Shown: piece by piece, positions 25,001 through 34,339 of the stretch
Position numbering within the stretch: position 1 is the stretch's first letter
Layout of the letters: each line of letters starts with the position of its first letter
Translations under genes and position numbers: made by a program
NCBI GenBank assembly: GCA_963715455.1
Contig: OY970245.1
Location: forward strand, 1,302,001 to 1,366,000
DNA from: VRUE01 sp963715455
Lineage (GTDB): Bacteria; Actinomycetota; Thermoleophilia; Solirubrobacterales; 70-9
DNA: 64,000 nt
Direction: 5' to 3'
Notes under the pieces: model-generated
Database searches by the model: none
The model's input: the letters and a program-made list of their open reading frames with translations, nothing else
Told to the model about the DNA's origin: nothing

Positions 25001-26407
25001 TCAGGGCTTCTCCTCGAGGGCCTGCAGCTCTTCCTCGGCGAGGCGGACGAAGAGCTTCGCGTCGGCCGCGGCCGGGGTTGATTCGGTCTCGGCCAGGGCC
25101 AGCCGCCGCAAGGCTATGAGCGATTGCACAATCCAGCAGAGCAATCGCAGCCGCTGAAAGTCATCCGCCGTGATGCCCAGTGCGCTGCGGTAGTTCTCGC
25201 TGCAGCTGGTCACCACGTCGTCCGGCAGATGCTCGCCCGCGAAGCCGGCGCTGGCGAAAAAGTAGATGAGGTCGAGCCCGGGCAGGCCCTGGGGCTCGGC
25301 GTCCTCCCAATCGATCACGGCTGGCTCGTCGCTTGCGTCGAGGATCACGTTCCAGGGGCCGAAGTCGCGATGCTCGGGGACCAGCGGCAGGTCGCCGAGC
25401 TCGGCCAGGGCCTGCCGTGCCCGTTCCGGCAGGTCCGCGGGCAGGCGCTCGGCAAAGTCGGCTTCGAGCTCGGCCAGTGGGGCGGCGAGGAGGCGCTCAC
25501 TCCAGGCACTTGCCGGCTGCGATCGCGGCTCCCCGGCCAGTTCGATCAGCCAGCGGGTCACACGCCGCGCCTGCGCCGCGAAGGTCGCGGCGCTCAGCGT
25601 TGCATTGAGGGGCTCGCCGTGGAAGGCGTCTTGGACGATGGCCAGGCGCCCTGCGCGCCGGCCCTTGGCGCGTAGCCGGGGGACCCCGCCGAGCTGCGGG
25701 CGCTCTTGCTCCAGCTCGCGCAGTACAGCGGCTTCCCGCGCCAGCGCCGCCTCCGCCCTGTCGGTGCGGGCGAACTTGACGACGACCTTGGGGGGCTCTG
25801 CGGACCGGGTGAAGGGGAGGCCGACGACCTTTGCGTCGCTTTCGGGACCGCCGGTGAGCAGCACCCAAGAGCCGCTTTCGCCGAGGCTCCCCAGCTCGTC
25901 CAGTGGCTCGCTGGTCCCTTCGCTGTCGGGCAGGCGGGCGAGCGCGCAGACCGGCCCTAGGAGCTGCCAGGCCCTGCGGGCGAGGGCATCGCGGCGCGAG
26001 CGCGGCGGGCGCTCTGCCAGCACTGACCCCAGGACAGTCGGGGCGTCGAGCGGCAGCCAGAGTGCCGGCTCGGGTTCGGGACCGAGGCCGGGCCTGTGAA
26101 AGCTCACGTCGACGAACCCGGCCCGCTCGAGCCGCGCCAGGGCCCGGCGCAGTCCAGCTGGGCGTGGCGCTCGCCACCAGCAGGCGAGCTCGCCTGCTGG
26201 CCGCAGGCCGTTGCGGGCTGCGTCGAGTCCCGCTGCGGAGGGAAAGTCGAGTACCGCGAGGTCCGCTTCCCCGTCGGCTCCGCTGACGAGTCGACCGACC
26301 TGCGCGAGGCCGGGCGAGAGGCCGCCGTCGGTTAGGTCGAGGATGCGCGGTTCCTCCGCTCGGCGCAGCAGGAAACGCCAATCCATCTGGCGGAGGGGAT
26401 CGCTCAT
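25001..26407 (-). CDS. Kinase-like (APH/choline kinase fold) protein in the polysaccharide operon
   Basis: A 468-residue protein. The C-terminal half has the aminoglycoside/choline kinase pattern: a VVVKFAR lysine (about 211), the Brenner loop HRDFGPWNVIL (about 345) and DWEDAEP for Mg. The N-terminal 180 residues show no family I recognise. It contains an Arg-rich LRRALARLERAGF helix like the end of class I methyltransferase-type domains. The start at 26407 overlaps the previous stop by 4 bases. It may phosphorylate a sugar or sugar lipid; the substrate is unknown. Confidence 0.7.
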   Translation of the reverse strand: MSDPLRQMDWRFLLRRAEEPRILDLTDGGLSPGLAQVGRLVSGADGEADLAVLDFPSAAGLDAARNGLRPAGELACWWRAPRPAGLRRALARLERAGFVDVSFHRPGLGPEPEPALWLPLDAPTVLGSVLAERPPRSRRDALARRAWQLLGPVCALARLPDSEGTSEPLDELGSLGESGSWVLLTGGPESDAKVVGLPFTRSAEPPKVVVKFARTDRAEAALAREAAVLRELEQERPQLGGVPRLRAKGRRAGRLAIVQDAFHGEPLNATLSAATFAAQARRVTRWLIELAGEPRSQPASAWSERLLAAPLAELEADFAERLPADLPERARQALAELGDLPLVPEHRDFGPWNVILDASDEPAVIDWEDAEPQGLPGLDLIYFFASAGFAGEHLPDDVVTSCSENYRSALGITADDFQRLRLLCWIVQSLIALRRLALAETESTPAAADAKLFVRLAEEELQALEEKP

Positions 26408-27618
26408 CGGGCCGCTTCCTCGTAGACGGCCTCGAGCCTCCTCGCCCAAGCCGCGGGGCTGTGGTGGCGCTCGGCGAAGCTCCGCGCGCGCCGGCCGAGC
26501 TCGTGTCGTCCGGCGGCATCGCCGAGCAGGGCGACGGCTGCCGCGGCGATCCCCTCGGCATCGGTGGCGATCGCTAGGGGCGGGTCAGGGTCGAGCACGT
26601 TGAAGCCCTCGGCGCCGAGCGGGGTTGTCACCAGCGGCTTGCCGGCGGCCAGCGCCTGCAGCACCTTCATCCGCATACCCCCGCCGCTGCGCACTGGGGC
26701 GAGGATCACCGAGGCGGCTTCCGTATGGGGCCGCAGGCTGGGCGCGTTGGCGATGACCTCGATGCCATCGCCCGAGAGCGCCTGGACCTCGGGCGGTGGC
26801 GAGGTGCCGACGATGCATAGGCGCGCGGCGGGGAAGCGGGCCCGGACCGCGGGCATGATCTCGCGGCCGAGCCAGAGCGCCGCCTCGCGGTTGGGCGGGT
26901 GGGTGAAGGTGCCGGTGAAGAGCAGCGTCCCGTCGACCTCGTTCGCGGGGTCGGCCGGGGGCGGCAAGACGACCCCGAAGGGGTTGACCCGCAGCCGCGC
27001 GGCGATCTCCGGAGCGCGCTTGCGTGCCTCCGCGGCGTCGCTCTCGCTGTAGACCTGGATCAGGTCGAAGCGCCCCCAGGCGCGCTCCTGGAAGCGATCC
27101 CAGCGCCGCCGGTCGGTAGCGGAGAAAGCGCGGCGCGGGCTTGCGGCGAGCCGTCCCTCGCGCCAGCTCTCGACCGGGGCCTTGAAGGCCTCGTGCTCGG
27201 TGAGCACGGTTGGCACGTCGTGCGGCAGGCGCAGGGTCGACATCGTGCTCTCCTCGACCGCGACCACGTCGAACCGCTGCTCGCGGGCGAGGCGATCGAG
27301 CAGCGGCTGCACGCCGGCGGTCGAGCTGACAGCCCGCCAGGGTCGCCGGCCCGCCAGCCAGGTCGTTGCCAGCTCGGCTCGCACCCGCCAGCGGCGCGCC
27401 ATCGAGCTCGCCGGCCGGCGATCGACGAAGTGGGCATCGAGGCCCGAGCGCTGCAACTCGACAGCGGCCTGAGCCTGTCCGCGAAGGTCGCCGAAGGTGC
27501 CGACCAGGGTCACTTGGTGGCGCTCGCACAGGCCAAGCAGCTGCGCGTGGAGGAGCTCAGGGATGGCTCCGGCACCCTCCGCCTGGGGCGCCATCGGAAC
27601 GATCAGCAGGACGTTCAT
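26404..27618 (-). CDS. GT4-like glycosyltransferase
   Basis: A 404-residue GT-B protein. The opening NVLLIVPMAPQAEGAGAI is an unusual but recognisable acceptor-domain start. The donor half has LLFTGTFTHPPNREAALWL, a typical sugar-transferase strand, and RSGGGMRMKVLQALAAGKPLVTT as substrate loop. It overlaps both neighbours by 4 bases (27615-27618, 26404-26407). Confidence 0.85.
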   Translation of the reverse strand: MNVLLIVPMAPQAEGAGAIPELLHAQLLGLCERHQVTLVGTFGDLRGQAQAAVELQRSGLDAHFVDRRPASSMARRWRVRAELATTWLAGRRPWRAVSSTAGVQPLLDRLAREQRFDVVAVEESTMSTLRLPHDVPTVLTEHEAFKAPVESWREGRLAASPRRAFSATDRRRWDRFQERAWGRFDLIQVYSESDAAEARKRAPEIAARLRVNPFGVVLPPPADPANEVDGTLLFTGTFTHPPNREAALWLGREIMPAVRARFPAARLCIVGTSPPPEVQALSGDGIEVIANAPSLRPHTEAASVILAPVRSGGGMRMKVLQALAAGKPLVTTPLGAEGFNVLDPDPPLAIATDAEGIAAAAVALLGDAAGRHELGRRARSFAERHHSPAAWARRLEAVYEEAAR

Positions 27619-28676
27619 CCGTCCCGGTGCAGCCTGCCGAGCAGGCGATTGAGGCCCCTGCGGCTCTGGGGGAAGAGGAAGAGAATCGCCAGGCGATGGG
27701 CCAGGCGGCGAGGCGCGATCGCCATTGCCGCGAACCAGGCGACGAACATGCCTTTCATCGCCAGAGAGGCGTCGGTGCGGCGTCGGGCTGCCCTCGTGGC
27801 GGCGCCAAGCAAGCCGAGGCGTCGGTCGCTGGCGATCGGGTGCTGCTCCGGCTCGAGCCTCAGCGAGATCAGGCGGTTGGCCAGGTCAGCAATCGAGAGG
27901 ATTTGCTCGGGTCGTTCGAGGCCGAGCTCGGCGGCGAGCGCGAGTAGCTCCGCCGAGGTCGCCTGGGCGAGCACCACGTTGGTGCGCAGGTGGGCCAGGT
28001 CAAGGCTCACGGCCTGGGGCTCGTAGCTGTTGCCGCCGTGCAGGCGGTAGGAGGCGCAGACCTCCTCCAGGGAGCGCACCACGCCGAGCAGCGTCGTGGT
28101 GTGGACCAGATACCAGTCAGCGCAGATGCGGTACTCGCGCTCGGGGATCGGCATCACGCGGCGCAGCGCCGTGCTGCGGAAGGCGTTGCCGCTGGTCGCC
28201 AGCCAGACTAGGTCGTAGGGGAAGGCAAGCTCGGCTGTGCGCAGGTCGCCGTTTGGCAGCGGCAGGTGGGCGGCGGGCTTGATCGCCCCGGTCGGCTGGC
28301 CATGCTCGTCGATTGTGTCCATCCGGTACTGGACCTTGGCCAGTCCCTGCTCGGCGGCGAAGGCGGCGGCGACATGGGCGGCGGCATCGGGGTGGAGCAC
28401 GTCGTCGGCATCGAGGAAGATGACCACGTCTCCACGGCAGCGCTCGAGGCCGGCGTTGAGCGCCGAGGCCTGGCCGCCGTTCTCCTTGAGCACCAGCTCG
28501 ACCCGGTCCTCGTAGTGGCGCAGCAGCTCGCGTGATCCGTCGCTGGAGCCGTCGTCGACGACGATCGTGTGCACCGGGTCGTGGGCCTGGGCAAGGGCGC
28601 TCTCGATCGCCTGCCGCAAGAAGCGTGCGTAGTTGTAGTTGTTGACGACGATGTCGACCGCCAGTGCGCCGCTCAT
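27615..28676 (-). CDS. GT2-family glycosyltransferase
   Basis: A 353-residue GT2 enzyme. DIVVNNYNYARFLRQAI opens the nucleotide-binding fold, VDDGSSDGS and IFLDADDVLHPD follow as UDP- and metal-binding loops. The C-terminal 100 residues include an Arg-rich region with a hydrophobic stretch (GMFVAWFAAMAIAP) that may dock it to the membrane. ATGA overlaps at both ends place it in the same mRNA as its neighbours. Confidence 0.85.
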   Translation of the reverse strand: MSGALAVDIVVNNYNYARFLRQAIESALAQAHDPVHTIVVDDGSSDGSRELLRHYEDRVELVLKENGGQASALNAGLERCRGDVVIFLDADDVLHPDAAAHVAAAFAAEQGLAKVQYRMDTIDEHGQPTGAIKPAAHLPLPNGDLRTAELAFPYDLVWLATSGNAFRSTALRRVMPIPEREYRICADWYLVHTTTLLGVVRSLEEVCASYRLHGGNSYEPQAVSLDLAHLRTNVVLAQATSAELLALAAELGLERPEQILSIADLANRLISLRLEPEQHPIASDRRLGLLGAATRAARRRTDASLAMKGMFVAWFAAMAIAPRRLAHRLAILFLFPQSRRGLNRLLGRLHRDG

Positions 28677-29452
28677 CTCGGTGGCCTCACTTTGCCTGGC
28701 AGCCAGGCGGTCACCCGGCGGTAAGGCTCGATCACGCCGGCGCGGAAGAGGGTGACCGCGACCTTGACATCGCGCCGGCCAGCGGCTGTCGGGACGGGCA
28801 TCGCGAGCGTCCTGCGCGCGCCCCGGTCGAGGAACACCTGGCGCACGGCAAATGGCCTGTCCCGGCCGTTGACGCGGAACTCCAGCGTGTAGGTCGCTTC
28901 CTGGCGCTCGCCATTGGCGATCCCGACTTGCACCGCCTCCCGGGCTGGCAAGGGCTCGATCCACAGCTCGGTGTAGCCGATCGCCTGATCTGCTGAGAGC
29001 GTCACGAAGGCCAGCACGAAGGCAGCCAGCAGGCTGAGCGCGCCGCAACCGAACAGCGCGGCCTCGCCGCGGCTTGGTCGCGGCCGCTGCCAGGTGAGGG
29101 CCTTTTCTTGGGCAAGCGGCCTGCGCAGCGCCGCCCCGCGACAGGCCGCGACGACGACGAGCACGAGCAGTAGGGCCCACCAGCCAGCGCTGATCCCGCC
29201 GGGCAGCCAGTTGAGGGGCAGGGCGCCGAGCGCCAGGACGGCGAGGCTGAGGCCGACGCTGAGCACGCCGAGCATCGCGCCCGGCAACGGGCGGCGGGCG
29301 AAGGTCGCCGAGGTGATCGCGTATCCCGGCAGGAAGAAGGCCAGGGGCGCCAGGACGAGCAGGCTCAGGGCTCCAACGGGAAGTAGCAGGGCGAGTAGCG
29401 CGCAGCCACCGGCCAGCGCCACGATCACCCTCAGGTCACGATGCCCCCTCAT
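28673..29452 (-). CDS. DUF1616-like membrane protein
   Basis: A 259-residue protein. Four hydrophobic segments fill the first 165 residues (for example LALLLPVGALSLLVLAPLAF), and the rest is a beta-rich, probably extracellular domain with EATYTLEFRVNGRDRPF. The layout, TM bundle plus outer Ig-like part, resembles DUF1616 proteins found in polysaccharide loci of archaea and actinobacteria. Function unknown. It overlaps both neighbours by 4 bases. Confidence 0.6.
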   Translation of the reverse strand: MRGHRDLRVIVALAGGCALLALLLPVGALSLLVLAPLAFFLPGYAITSATFARRPLPGAMLGVLSVGLSLAVLALGALPLNWLPGGISAGWWALLLVLVVVAACRGAALRRPLAQEKALTWQRPRPSRGEAALFGCGALSLLAAFVLAFVTLSADQAIGYTELWIEPLPAREAVQVGIANGERQEATYTLEFRVNGRDRPFAVRQVFLDRGARRTLAMPVPTAAGRRDVKVAVTLFRAGVIEPYRRVTAWLPGKVRPPR

Positions 29453-31299
29453 CGCCGCCCCTGCAGGTCGAAGACCGTGATCGGGCCATTCGTGTAGAGG
29501 CGCGAGGCGCCGGGAACCTGGTTGAACTTGGCCGCGGTACTCCTTGGTTTGAGTGTGGCTGAGCCCCTGCGGCTGAAGTAGTAGCCGCGCAGGCCGTCCT
29601 CGCTGTTTTCGCGGCGGTCGGTGACCACGTAGCGCAGGTCGTGACGACGCAGGACCGGCAGCTCCCAGCCGACGAGGATCTCCTGGTCGAGAATGTCTTC
29701 GATCGCCGGCGAAGTGCCGGCGAGGGCGAACTTGCCGCCTGGCACGAGCAGCAGGCCGGCATCGGCGTTGGTGGCGGCGAAGCGACCGCCCTCGACGTGC
29801 TCCTCGGCCCATTCGGCCATCGCCAGCGGCGGCGATGAGATCGTTCGCTCGCCGGCAGCGATGCGCAGCGGCTGGGCGAGCTGCGAGTCCCAGGGCCAGC
29901 CGGAGATCGCACCGCCGACCAGCAGCCAGCCGATCGCCGCGGCGACCACTCCACGCACCAGGCGCCGGCCCCGCCAGCGCATCAGGGCGGCGGTACAGGC
30001 GCAGGCGATGACGAAGGCGAGGCCGATGAAGAGGAACTCGCTGGCGCGGTTGCCGGTCTCCCAGGCGGGGGGAGTGAGGCGCAGCGCCAGGGTGCCGAAG
30101 AAGCCCAGCGCTGCGAGCGCGAAGAGCAGGGCAAAGGGCTTTTTCATGTGGTGCCGCCAGACCTCGCGCAGGCCGAAAGGCAGGCCCACGGTGAGGATCA
30201 CTACCCCCAGAAGGGCCAGCGCGCGGGCTGGCAGCGGCGTCGGCTCGATCATCGGCGCGTCACTTTGGAAGAGGCTGCGCGGCGGGTCTTCGCCGCCGAT
30301 TGTGTTGATGATCGCCTCGACCGCGTTGCCCAGCACCGGCGTCAGGTAGCCGACGGTCGAGCTGGCGACGACAATCAGCCAGGCAACTGCCAGGGCGACG
30401 CCGAACAAAGCAAAGGGCCACGGGTTGGGCGGTCGCCAGCGGCGATGGACGTACCAGTAGGCGAGCGAGAGGGCGGTTAGCACCCCCGCCATCGCGTAGG
30501 AGGTGAGGTGATGGGTGACGAGGATCGCGGTCATCGCCAAGATGACCGGCACCCCCCATTCGCGCAGGGCGGCGCGCGGCGCGGCTTCGCGCTCAGCCAG
30601 GGCCATCATCACCACCAGCAGTAGCGGTAGGGCCAGGGACTCGTAAGAGAACTGGGCACCCCAGTAGAGAAAGTTGAAGTTGCCGGCGTAGATGCCAACG
30701 CCGAGGCCGGCGGTGCGGGCGGAGCCGCTGACCCGCACGAAGAGCAGGAAGAGCGCCGCCAGCATCAGCAGGCGGGCGACGCCTACGACGATCACTCCGC
30801 TGGTGTAGCTGGAGAGGCCAGTGATCGCCATCAAGGCGGAGGCGGCGCCCTCGAGGCCCGGGTAGTAGGGAGTCACCTCGAGGATCGAGTTCTCGTGGAA
30901 AAGGTGACCGGTGGCGACGATCTGGTTGGCGTTGAAGGCGTGCACCAGCTCGTCGGAGAAGGTGTAGAGCGGCGCGTCGCGGGCGACTTTCACCCCGAAG
31001 AGGCAGAGGCCGAGCAGCAGGACGAGGGCAAGTCGCTCGCCGGTCGAGGCCTCGCGCGAGGTGAGCCGGTAGAAGATCGGCAGGGAAATAGTGAGGATGC
31101 CGAGCCAGAAGAGCAGCATCGGGGGATCGAGCGTCGCCCGCGAGAGGGCGTTGGCGAGTGAGCAGATCAGCAGGCCGAGGCCGGCTGCGGCGACGATCCA
31201 CGGCAGCTGGCCGAAGCGGGCAGCGGCCCGTTTTCGGGATCGCGTATTAATCGCGACGCGCCGGGTTTTCTGGCCGCGACGCGCAGGGTCATCCTGCAT
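29449..31299 (-). CDS. Large polytopic membrane protein, GT-C-like
   Basis: A 616-residue protein with about eleven or twelve transmembrane segments after a basic N-terminus. An acidic pair in the first outer loop (TFSDELVHAF) lies where GT-C enzymes have their catalytic Asp/Glu, and the final 150 residues form a soluble extracellular domain. This is the architecture of polyprenyl-phosphate-sugar-dependent transferases or of polymerase-like proteins. Its place with DUF1616-like and GT2 genes supports a role in transferring a sugar on the outer membrane face. Specific function not assignable. Confidence 0.65.
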   Translation of the reverse strand: MQDDPARRGQKTRRVAINTRSRKRAAARFGQLPWIVAAAGLGLLICSLANALSRATLDPPMLLFWLGILTISLPIFYRLTSREASTGERLALVLLLGLCLFGVKVARDAPLYTFSDELVHAFNANQIVATGHLFHENSILEVTPYYPGLEGAASALMAITGLSSYTSGVIVVGVARLLMLAALFLLFVRVSGSARTAGLGVGIYAGNFNFLYWGAQFSYESLALPLLLVVMMALAEREAAPRAALREWGVPVILAMTAILVTHHLTSYAMAGVLTALSLAYWYVHRRWRPPNPWPFALFGVALAVAWLIVVASSTVGYLTPVLGNAVEAIINTIGGEDPPRSLFQSDAPMIEPTPLPARALALLGVVILTVGLPFGLREVWRHHMKKPFALLFALAALGFFGTLALRLTPPAWETGNRASEFLFIGLAFVIACACTAALMRWRGRRLVRGVVAAAIGWLLVGGAISGWPWDSQLAQPLRIAAGERTISSPPLAMAEWAEEHVEGGRFAATNADAGLLLVPGGKFALAGTSPAIEDILDQEILVGWELPVLRRHDLRYVVTDRRENSEDGLRGYYFSRRGSATLKPRSTAAKFNQVPGASRLYTNGPITVFDLQGRR

Positions 31300-31366
31300 G
31301 CCGATCACGCTATCTGCGGCAGCGGCGGTGCGTTGCGGCGTGTTGGCGGCTGGTGCTCGCCCGGGC

Positions 31367-32977
31367 TCAAGCGGCCGAGGCTGCCGTCTTTGCCTCTTGG
31401 ACCTCGTGATCGAGGTCGGCGACTCGCTCGGGGCGGATGCTGCGCCGTCGCCGGGCCTCACGGAGGATCGTGCCGAGCACGCGGAACCCGTCACGGAAGG
31501 TGTTGAGGTTGCTCTGGCCTGAGATGCGGTCGGCCTCGTAGCTGGGCACCTCGGTGATCTTCATGCCGGACGAGGCGATGCGCAGGTTGATCAGCGTCTC
31601 CACCTCGAAGCCAGGTACGTCGAGCGAGATGAACGGCAGGCAGCGCGCCCAGAAGGCGTTGTAGCCGTAGCAGAGGTCAGTGAAGTGGGTGCCGTGCAGG
31701 AGGTTGGCGGTGCCGCTGAGGAAGGTGTTGCCGAGGCTGCGCAGGCGGGTGATGTCAGTGCTACCGCCGCCAGGCAGGAAGCGCGAACCCTTGGCGAAGT
31801 CGGCCCCGGCCTCGAGCGCTTCGACGAAGCTGGGGATCTCAGCCGGGTCGGCGGAGCCGTCGGCGTCGAGCATGACGACCAGGTTGCCGGTGACTGCGGC
31901 GAAGCCAGTACGGAAAGCGTCACCCTTACCGCGGCCGTTCTGGCTCAGCACGCGAATGCCAGGGTAGGCACGTTCGGCGGCGGCGATCGTGCCGTCTTGC
32001 GAGTTGCCGTCGACGAGGATCACCTCGTGCAGGTCGTCGGGCAGGCGCGAGAGCACCTGGCCGATGTTCCACTCCTCGTTCATCGCTGGGACGACGACCG
32101 TGACCAGGGTCTTGCGGCTGCGGCGTCGGTCGGGGCCCGAGTAGGGCACCGATCCACGGGCGGCGAGGGCCTCGACATCGATCAGTGGTACGCCGCCGAC
32201 CTTGCTCGGGGTCGCCGCGGGCGCCTCGAGCAGGTCGAGGGGGCGGGGCAGGAGGCTGACCGGGACGCCAATTGACTTGAAGGCGCGCACCCTTTCGAGC
32301 AGGCCCTCGTCGTCAGCGTGTTGGCTGGCGATGACGACACGATCGGCGCGGTAGCGTTCGACCACCTCGAGCGCAGCGACACGCGCTGCTGCTTGCGAGG
32401 CATCGCCGTTGGGCGGCACGCTGGCCACCACCTGGGCGTATTCGCGCAACGGCTCGTAGGCGCGCAGTCTCTCGGCCGTGGCCTCGGTGCCGACCAGCAC
32501 CCAGCGCTCAGGCCGGTCGAGGCGCTGGAGGAAGGGTGTGCTGGCGCGCCGTGCGGCCGTGTCGAGCAGGACGAAGCCGGCCCAGAGGGCGAGCTGCGCG
32601 GGGCCGTCGAGCGTGGTCAGCAGTGAGGCCACCCAGACGAAGAGCGCCGCCACGAGCAGTCGGATCACGGGCCAAGCTGGACCGTCGTCAGACCGCGACG
32701 GGTTAGTGCCGTAGACCCCGAGCACGCCGTAGACGATGACCAGCAGCAGTGGGGCGATCAGCAGCGCCGGGAAGGGACTGGAGTCGGTGGCGAGGGCGAC
32801 AAGCGCCAGGGTCAGTGAGGAGGAGACCAGATCAATGGCTGGCAGCAGCCACCAGCCGATGCCCCGGCTGGTGCGCGGCATGCTGCCCAGCGTGGGGCGG
32901 TCCTGGACGATTGCCTCGCGCCGCTGCGGACGCTCGGTGAAGGGCCGGTCGAGGGGGAGATCGGTAAAGGGCTTCAT
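31367..32977 (-). CDS. Fusion of a WcaJ-type N-terminal membrane/Rossmann region with a DPM1-like GT2
   Basis: A 536-residue protein. Residues 40-135 contain about four hydrophobic segments; 150-255 form a Rossmann-like region (RWVLVGTEATAERL, ADRVVIASQHADDEGLLE) of the sort found in polyprenyl glycosylphosphotransferases such as WcaJ or PssY. Instead of the phosphotransferase module, residues 290-500 are a GT2 domain like dolichyl-phosphate mannose synthase: VTVVVPAMNEEWNIG, VDGNSQDGT, VMLDADGSADPAE, FAKGSRFLPGG. It probably makes a polyprenyl-phosphate sugar. It opens the long minus-strand operon; the next gene starts 67 bases on. Confidence 0.75.
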   Translation of the reverse strand: MKPFTDLPLDRPFTERPQRREAIVQDRPTLGSMPRTSRGIGWWLLPAIDLVSSSLTLALVALATDSSPFPALLIAPLLLVIVYGVLGVYGTNPSRSDDGPAWPVIRLLVAALFVWVASLLTTLDGPAQLALWAGFVLLDTAARRASTPFLQRLDRPERWVLVGTEATAERLRAYEPLREYAQVVASVPPNGDASQAAARVAALEVVERYRADRVVIASQHADDEGLLERVRAFKSIGVPVSLLPRPLDLLEAPAATPSKVGGVPLIDVEALAARGSVPYSGPDRRRSRKTLVTVVVPAMNEEWNIGQVLSRLPDDLHEVILVDGNSQDGTIAAAERAYPGIRVLSQNGRGKGDAFRTGFAAVTGNLVVMLDADGSADPAEIPSFVEALEAGADFAKGSRFLPGGGSTDITRLRSLGNTFLSGTANLLHGTHFTDLCYGYNAFWARCLPFISLDVPGFEVETLINLRIASSGMKITEVPSYEADRISGQSNLNTFRDGFRVLGTILREARRRRSIRPERVADLDHEVQEAKTAASAA

Positions 32978-33137
32978 GGGAGGATGGACGAGAAGAGCTT
33001 TCTACTTTGAATTTTGAACGAAATTTCTTATCCGTTTGGCTGGCTGCCATTCCCCCTATCGGCCACAGAGGCGGCGGACGTTAGCGGCTTGCAAGACGGG
33101 CACCATGAATTCGGGGTTACGGGTACAAGTGTGCAGG

Positions 33138-33160
33138 GGGTTGCACTACATACGCAACCC
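33138..33160. terminator. Possible terminator after mcl
   Basis: GGGTTGC/GCAACCC arms with a 9-base loop, 23 bases beyond the mcl stop on the minus strand. No T tract. The remaining 205-base gap to the next gene is AT-richer than its surroundings (around 33000-33040) and probably holds the promoter of the long polysaccharide operon, though I cannot define its boxes with confidence. Confidence 0.35.
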
Positions 33161-33182
33161 AATTTCCGTTGGTTCGGTGCGG

Positions 33183-34235
33183 CTAAAGCCCGTAAGACTT
33201 GGCCAGCTCGGGATCCTTGGCGGCCAGCATCTCGGCCAGCTCGACCATCACCTTGCATTGCTTCCAAGTCGCATCGTCCTGCATCTTGCCGTCGATCATG
33301 TGAACTCCACGCCCGTCGGGGATCGCCTCCAGCACCTTCTTGGCGAACTTGACCTCGTCCGGTGGCGGGCTGAAGACCTGCTTGGCGATGCCGATCTGCA
33401 CGGGGTGCAATGACCAGGCGCCGACACAGCCGAGCAGGAAGGCGGCGCGGAACTGGGTCTCGCAGCCGGCCGTGTCCTTGATGTCGCCGAAGGGGCCGTA
33501 GAAGGGCAGGATGCCGGTCGCGGCGCAGGCATCGACCATGCGCGCGATCGAGTAGTGCCAGGGGTCCTGCTGGGCGGTGATGCGGTCGGCCTCCGGGTTC
33601 TCGGGGTCGGCGGGGTCCTCCATCGAGCGATAGCCGGGGTGGCCACCACCGACGCGGGTCGTCTTCATGCGCCGCGAGGCGGCCAGGTCGGCTGGGCCGA
33701 AGCTCATGCCCTGCATGCGCGGGCTGGCGGCGGCGATCTCCTCGACGTTGACGACGCCCTGGGCGGTCTCGAGGATGGCGTGGACGAGGATCGGCCGCTC
33801 CAGCCCGGCCTTCGCCTCGAGCTGGGCGAGCAGGCGATCGACGTAGTGGATGTCCCAGGCGCCCTCGACCTTGGGCACCATGACGACCTCGAGTTGCTCG
33901 CCGATCTCGCTGACCAGCGTGGTCAGATCGTCGAGCACCCAAGGGCTCTCCAGCGAGTTGACCCTGGTCCAGAGCGAGGTCTGGCCGAAGTCGGACTCCT
34001 TGGCGGCCTTGACTAGGCCCTGACGTGCCGCCTCCTTGCGGTCGACCGGGATCGCGTCCTCCAGGTTGCCGAGCAGGATGTCGGTCTTCTCGGCGATGCC
34101 GGCCGCCTTTTCGACCATCTTCTCGTTGGAGAAGTCGAGGAAGTGGATCATCCGCGAGGGCTTGACGGGGATCTCGCGCAGCGGCTCGGGCGCGCCGATC
34201 GCTTGCGGTTGGAAGAAGTCTCTGGGGTTTCTCAC
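33183..34235 (-). CDS. mcl: L-malyl-CoA / beta-methylmalyl-CoA lyase
   Basis: A 350-residue HpcH/HpaI (CitE-like) lyase that closely follows the known malyl-CoA lyases of Chloroflexus and Rhodobacter: IGAPEPLREIPVKP near the start, GNLEDAIPVDRKEAAR, VPKVEGAWDIHYVD, ILETAQGVVN, FGPADLAASRRMKTTRVGGG and a KDPELAKSYGL end. It cleaves beta-methylmalyl-CoA to glyoxylate and propionyl-CoA and can condense or cleave malyl-CoA; catalysis needs Mg held by the Glu and Asp in these motifs. The start is a GTG with GAGGAG 5 bases upstream. It is the final step of the ethylmalonyl-CoA pathway, whose other enzymes lie at 42-52 kb. Confidence 0.92.
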   Translation of the reverse strand: MRNPRDFFQPQAIGAPEPLREIPVKPSRMIHFLDFSNEKMVEKAAGIAEKTDILLGNLEDAIPVDRKEAARQGLVKAAKESDFGQTSLWTRVNSLESPWVLDDLTTLVSEIGEQLEVVMVPKVEGAWDIHYVDRLLAQLEAKAGLERPILVHAILETAQGVVNVEEIAAASPRMQGMSFGPADLAASRRMKTTRVGGGHPGYRSMEDPADPENPEADRITAQQDPWHYSIARMVDACAATGILPFYGPFGDIKDTAGCETQFRAAFLLGCVGAWSLHPVQIGIAKQVFSPPPDEVKFAKKVLEAIPDGRGVHMIDGKMQDDATWKQCKVMVELAEMLAAKDPELAKSYGL

Positions 34236-34339
34236 GCTGCTCCTCGCGTTGTTCGGTCGTTTGTCGAGCAGAAATCTAGCCAAACGCGCGTTCGTAGCGG
34301 GGCAGAGGAGTTCAGGGTCGGCTGCCGTACCTTGAGTGA

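Noticed and set aside
33060..33180. Possible tRNA or small RNA in the gap before the polysaccharide operon
   Set aside because: No cloverleaf or T-arm consensus could be found; only a small hairpin is visible.
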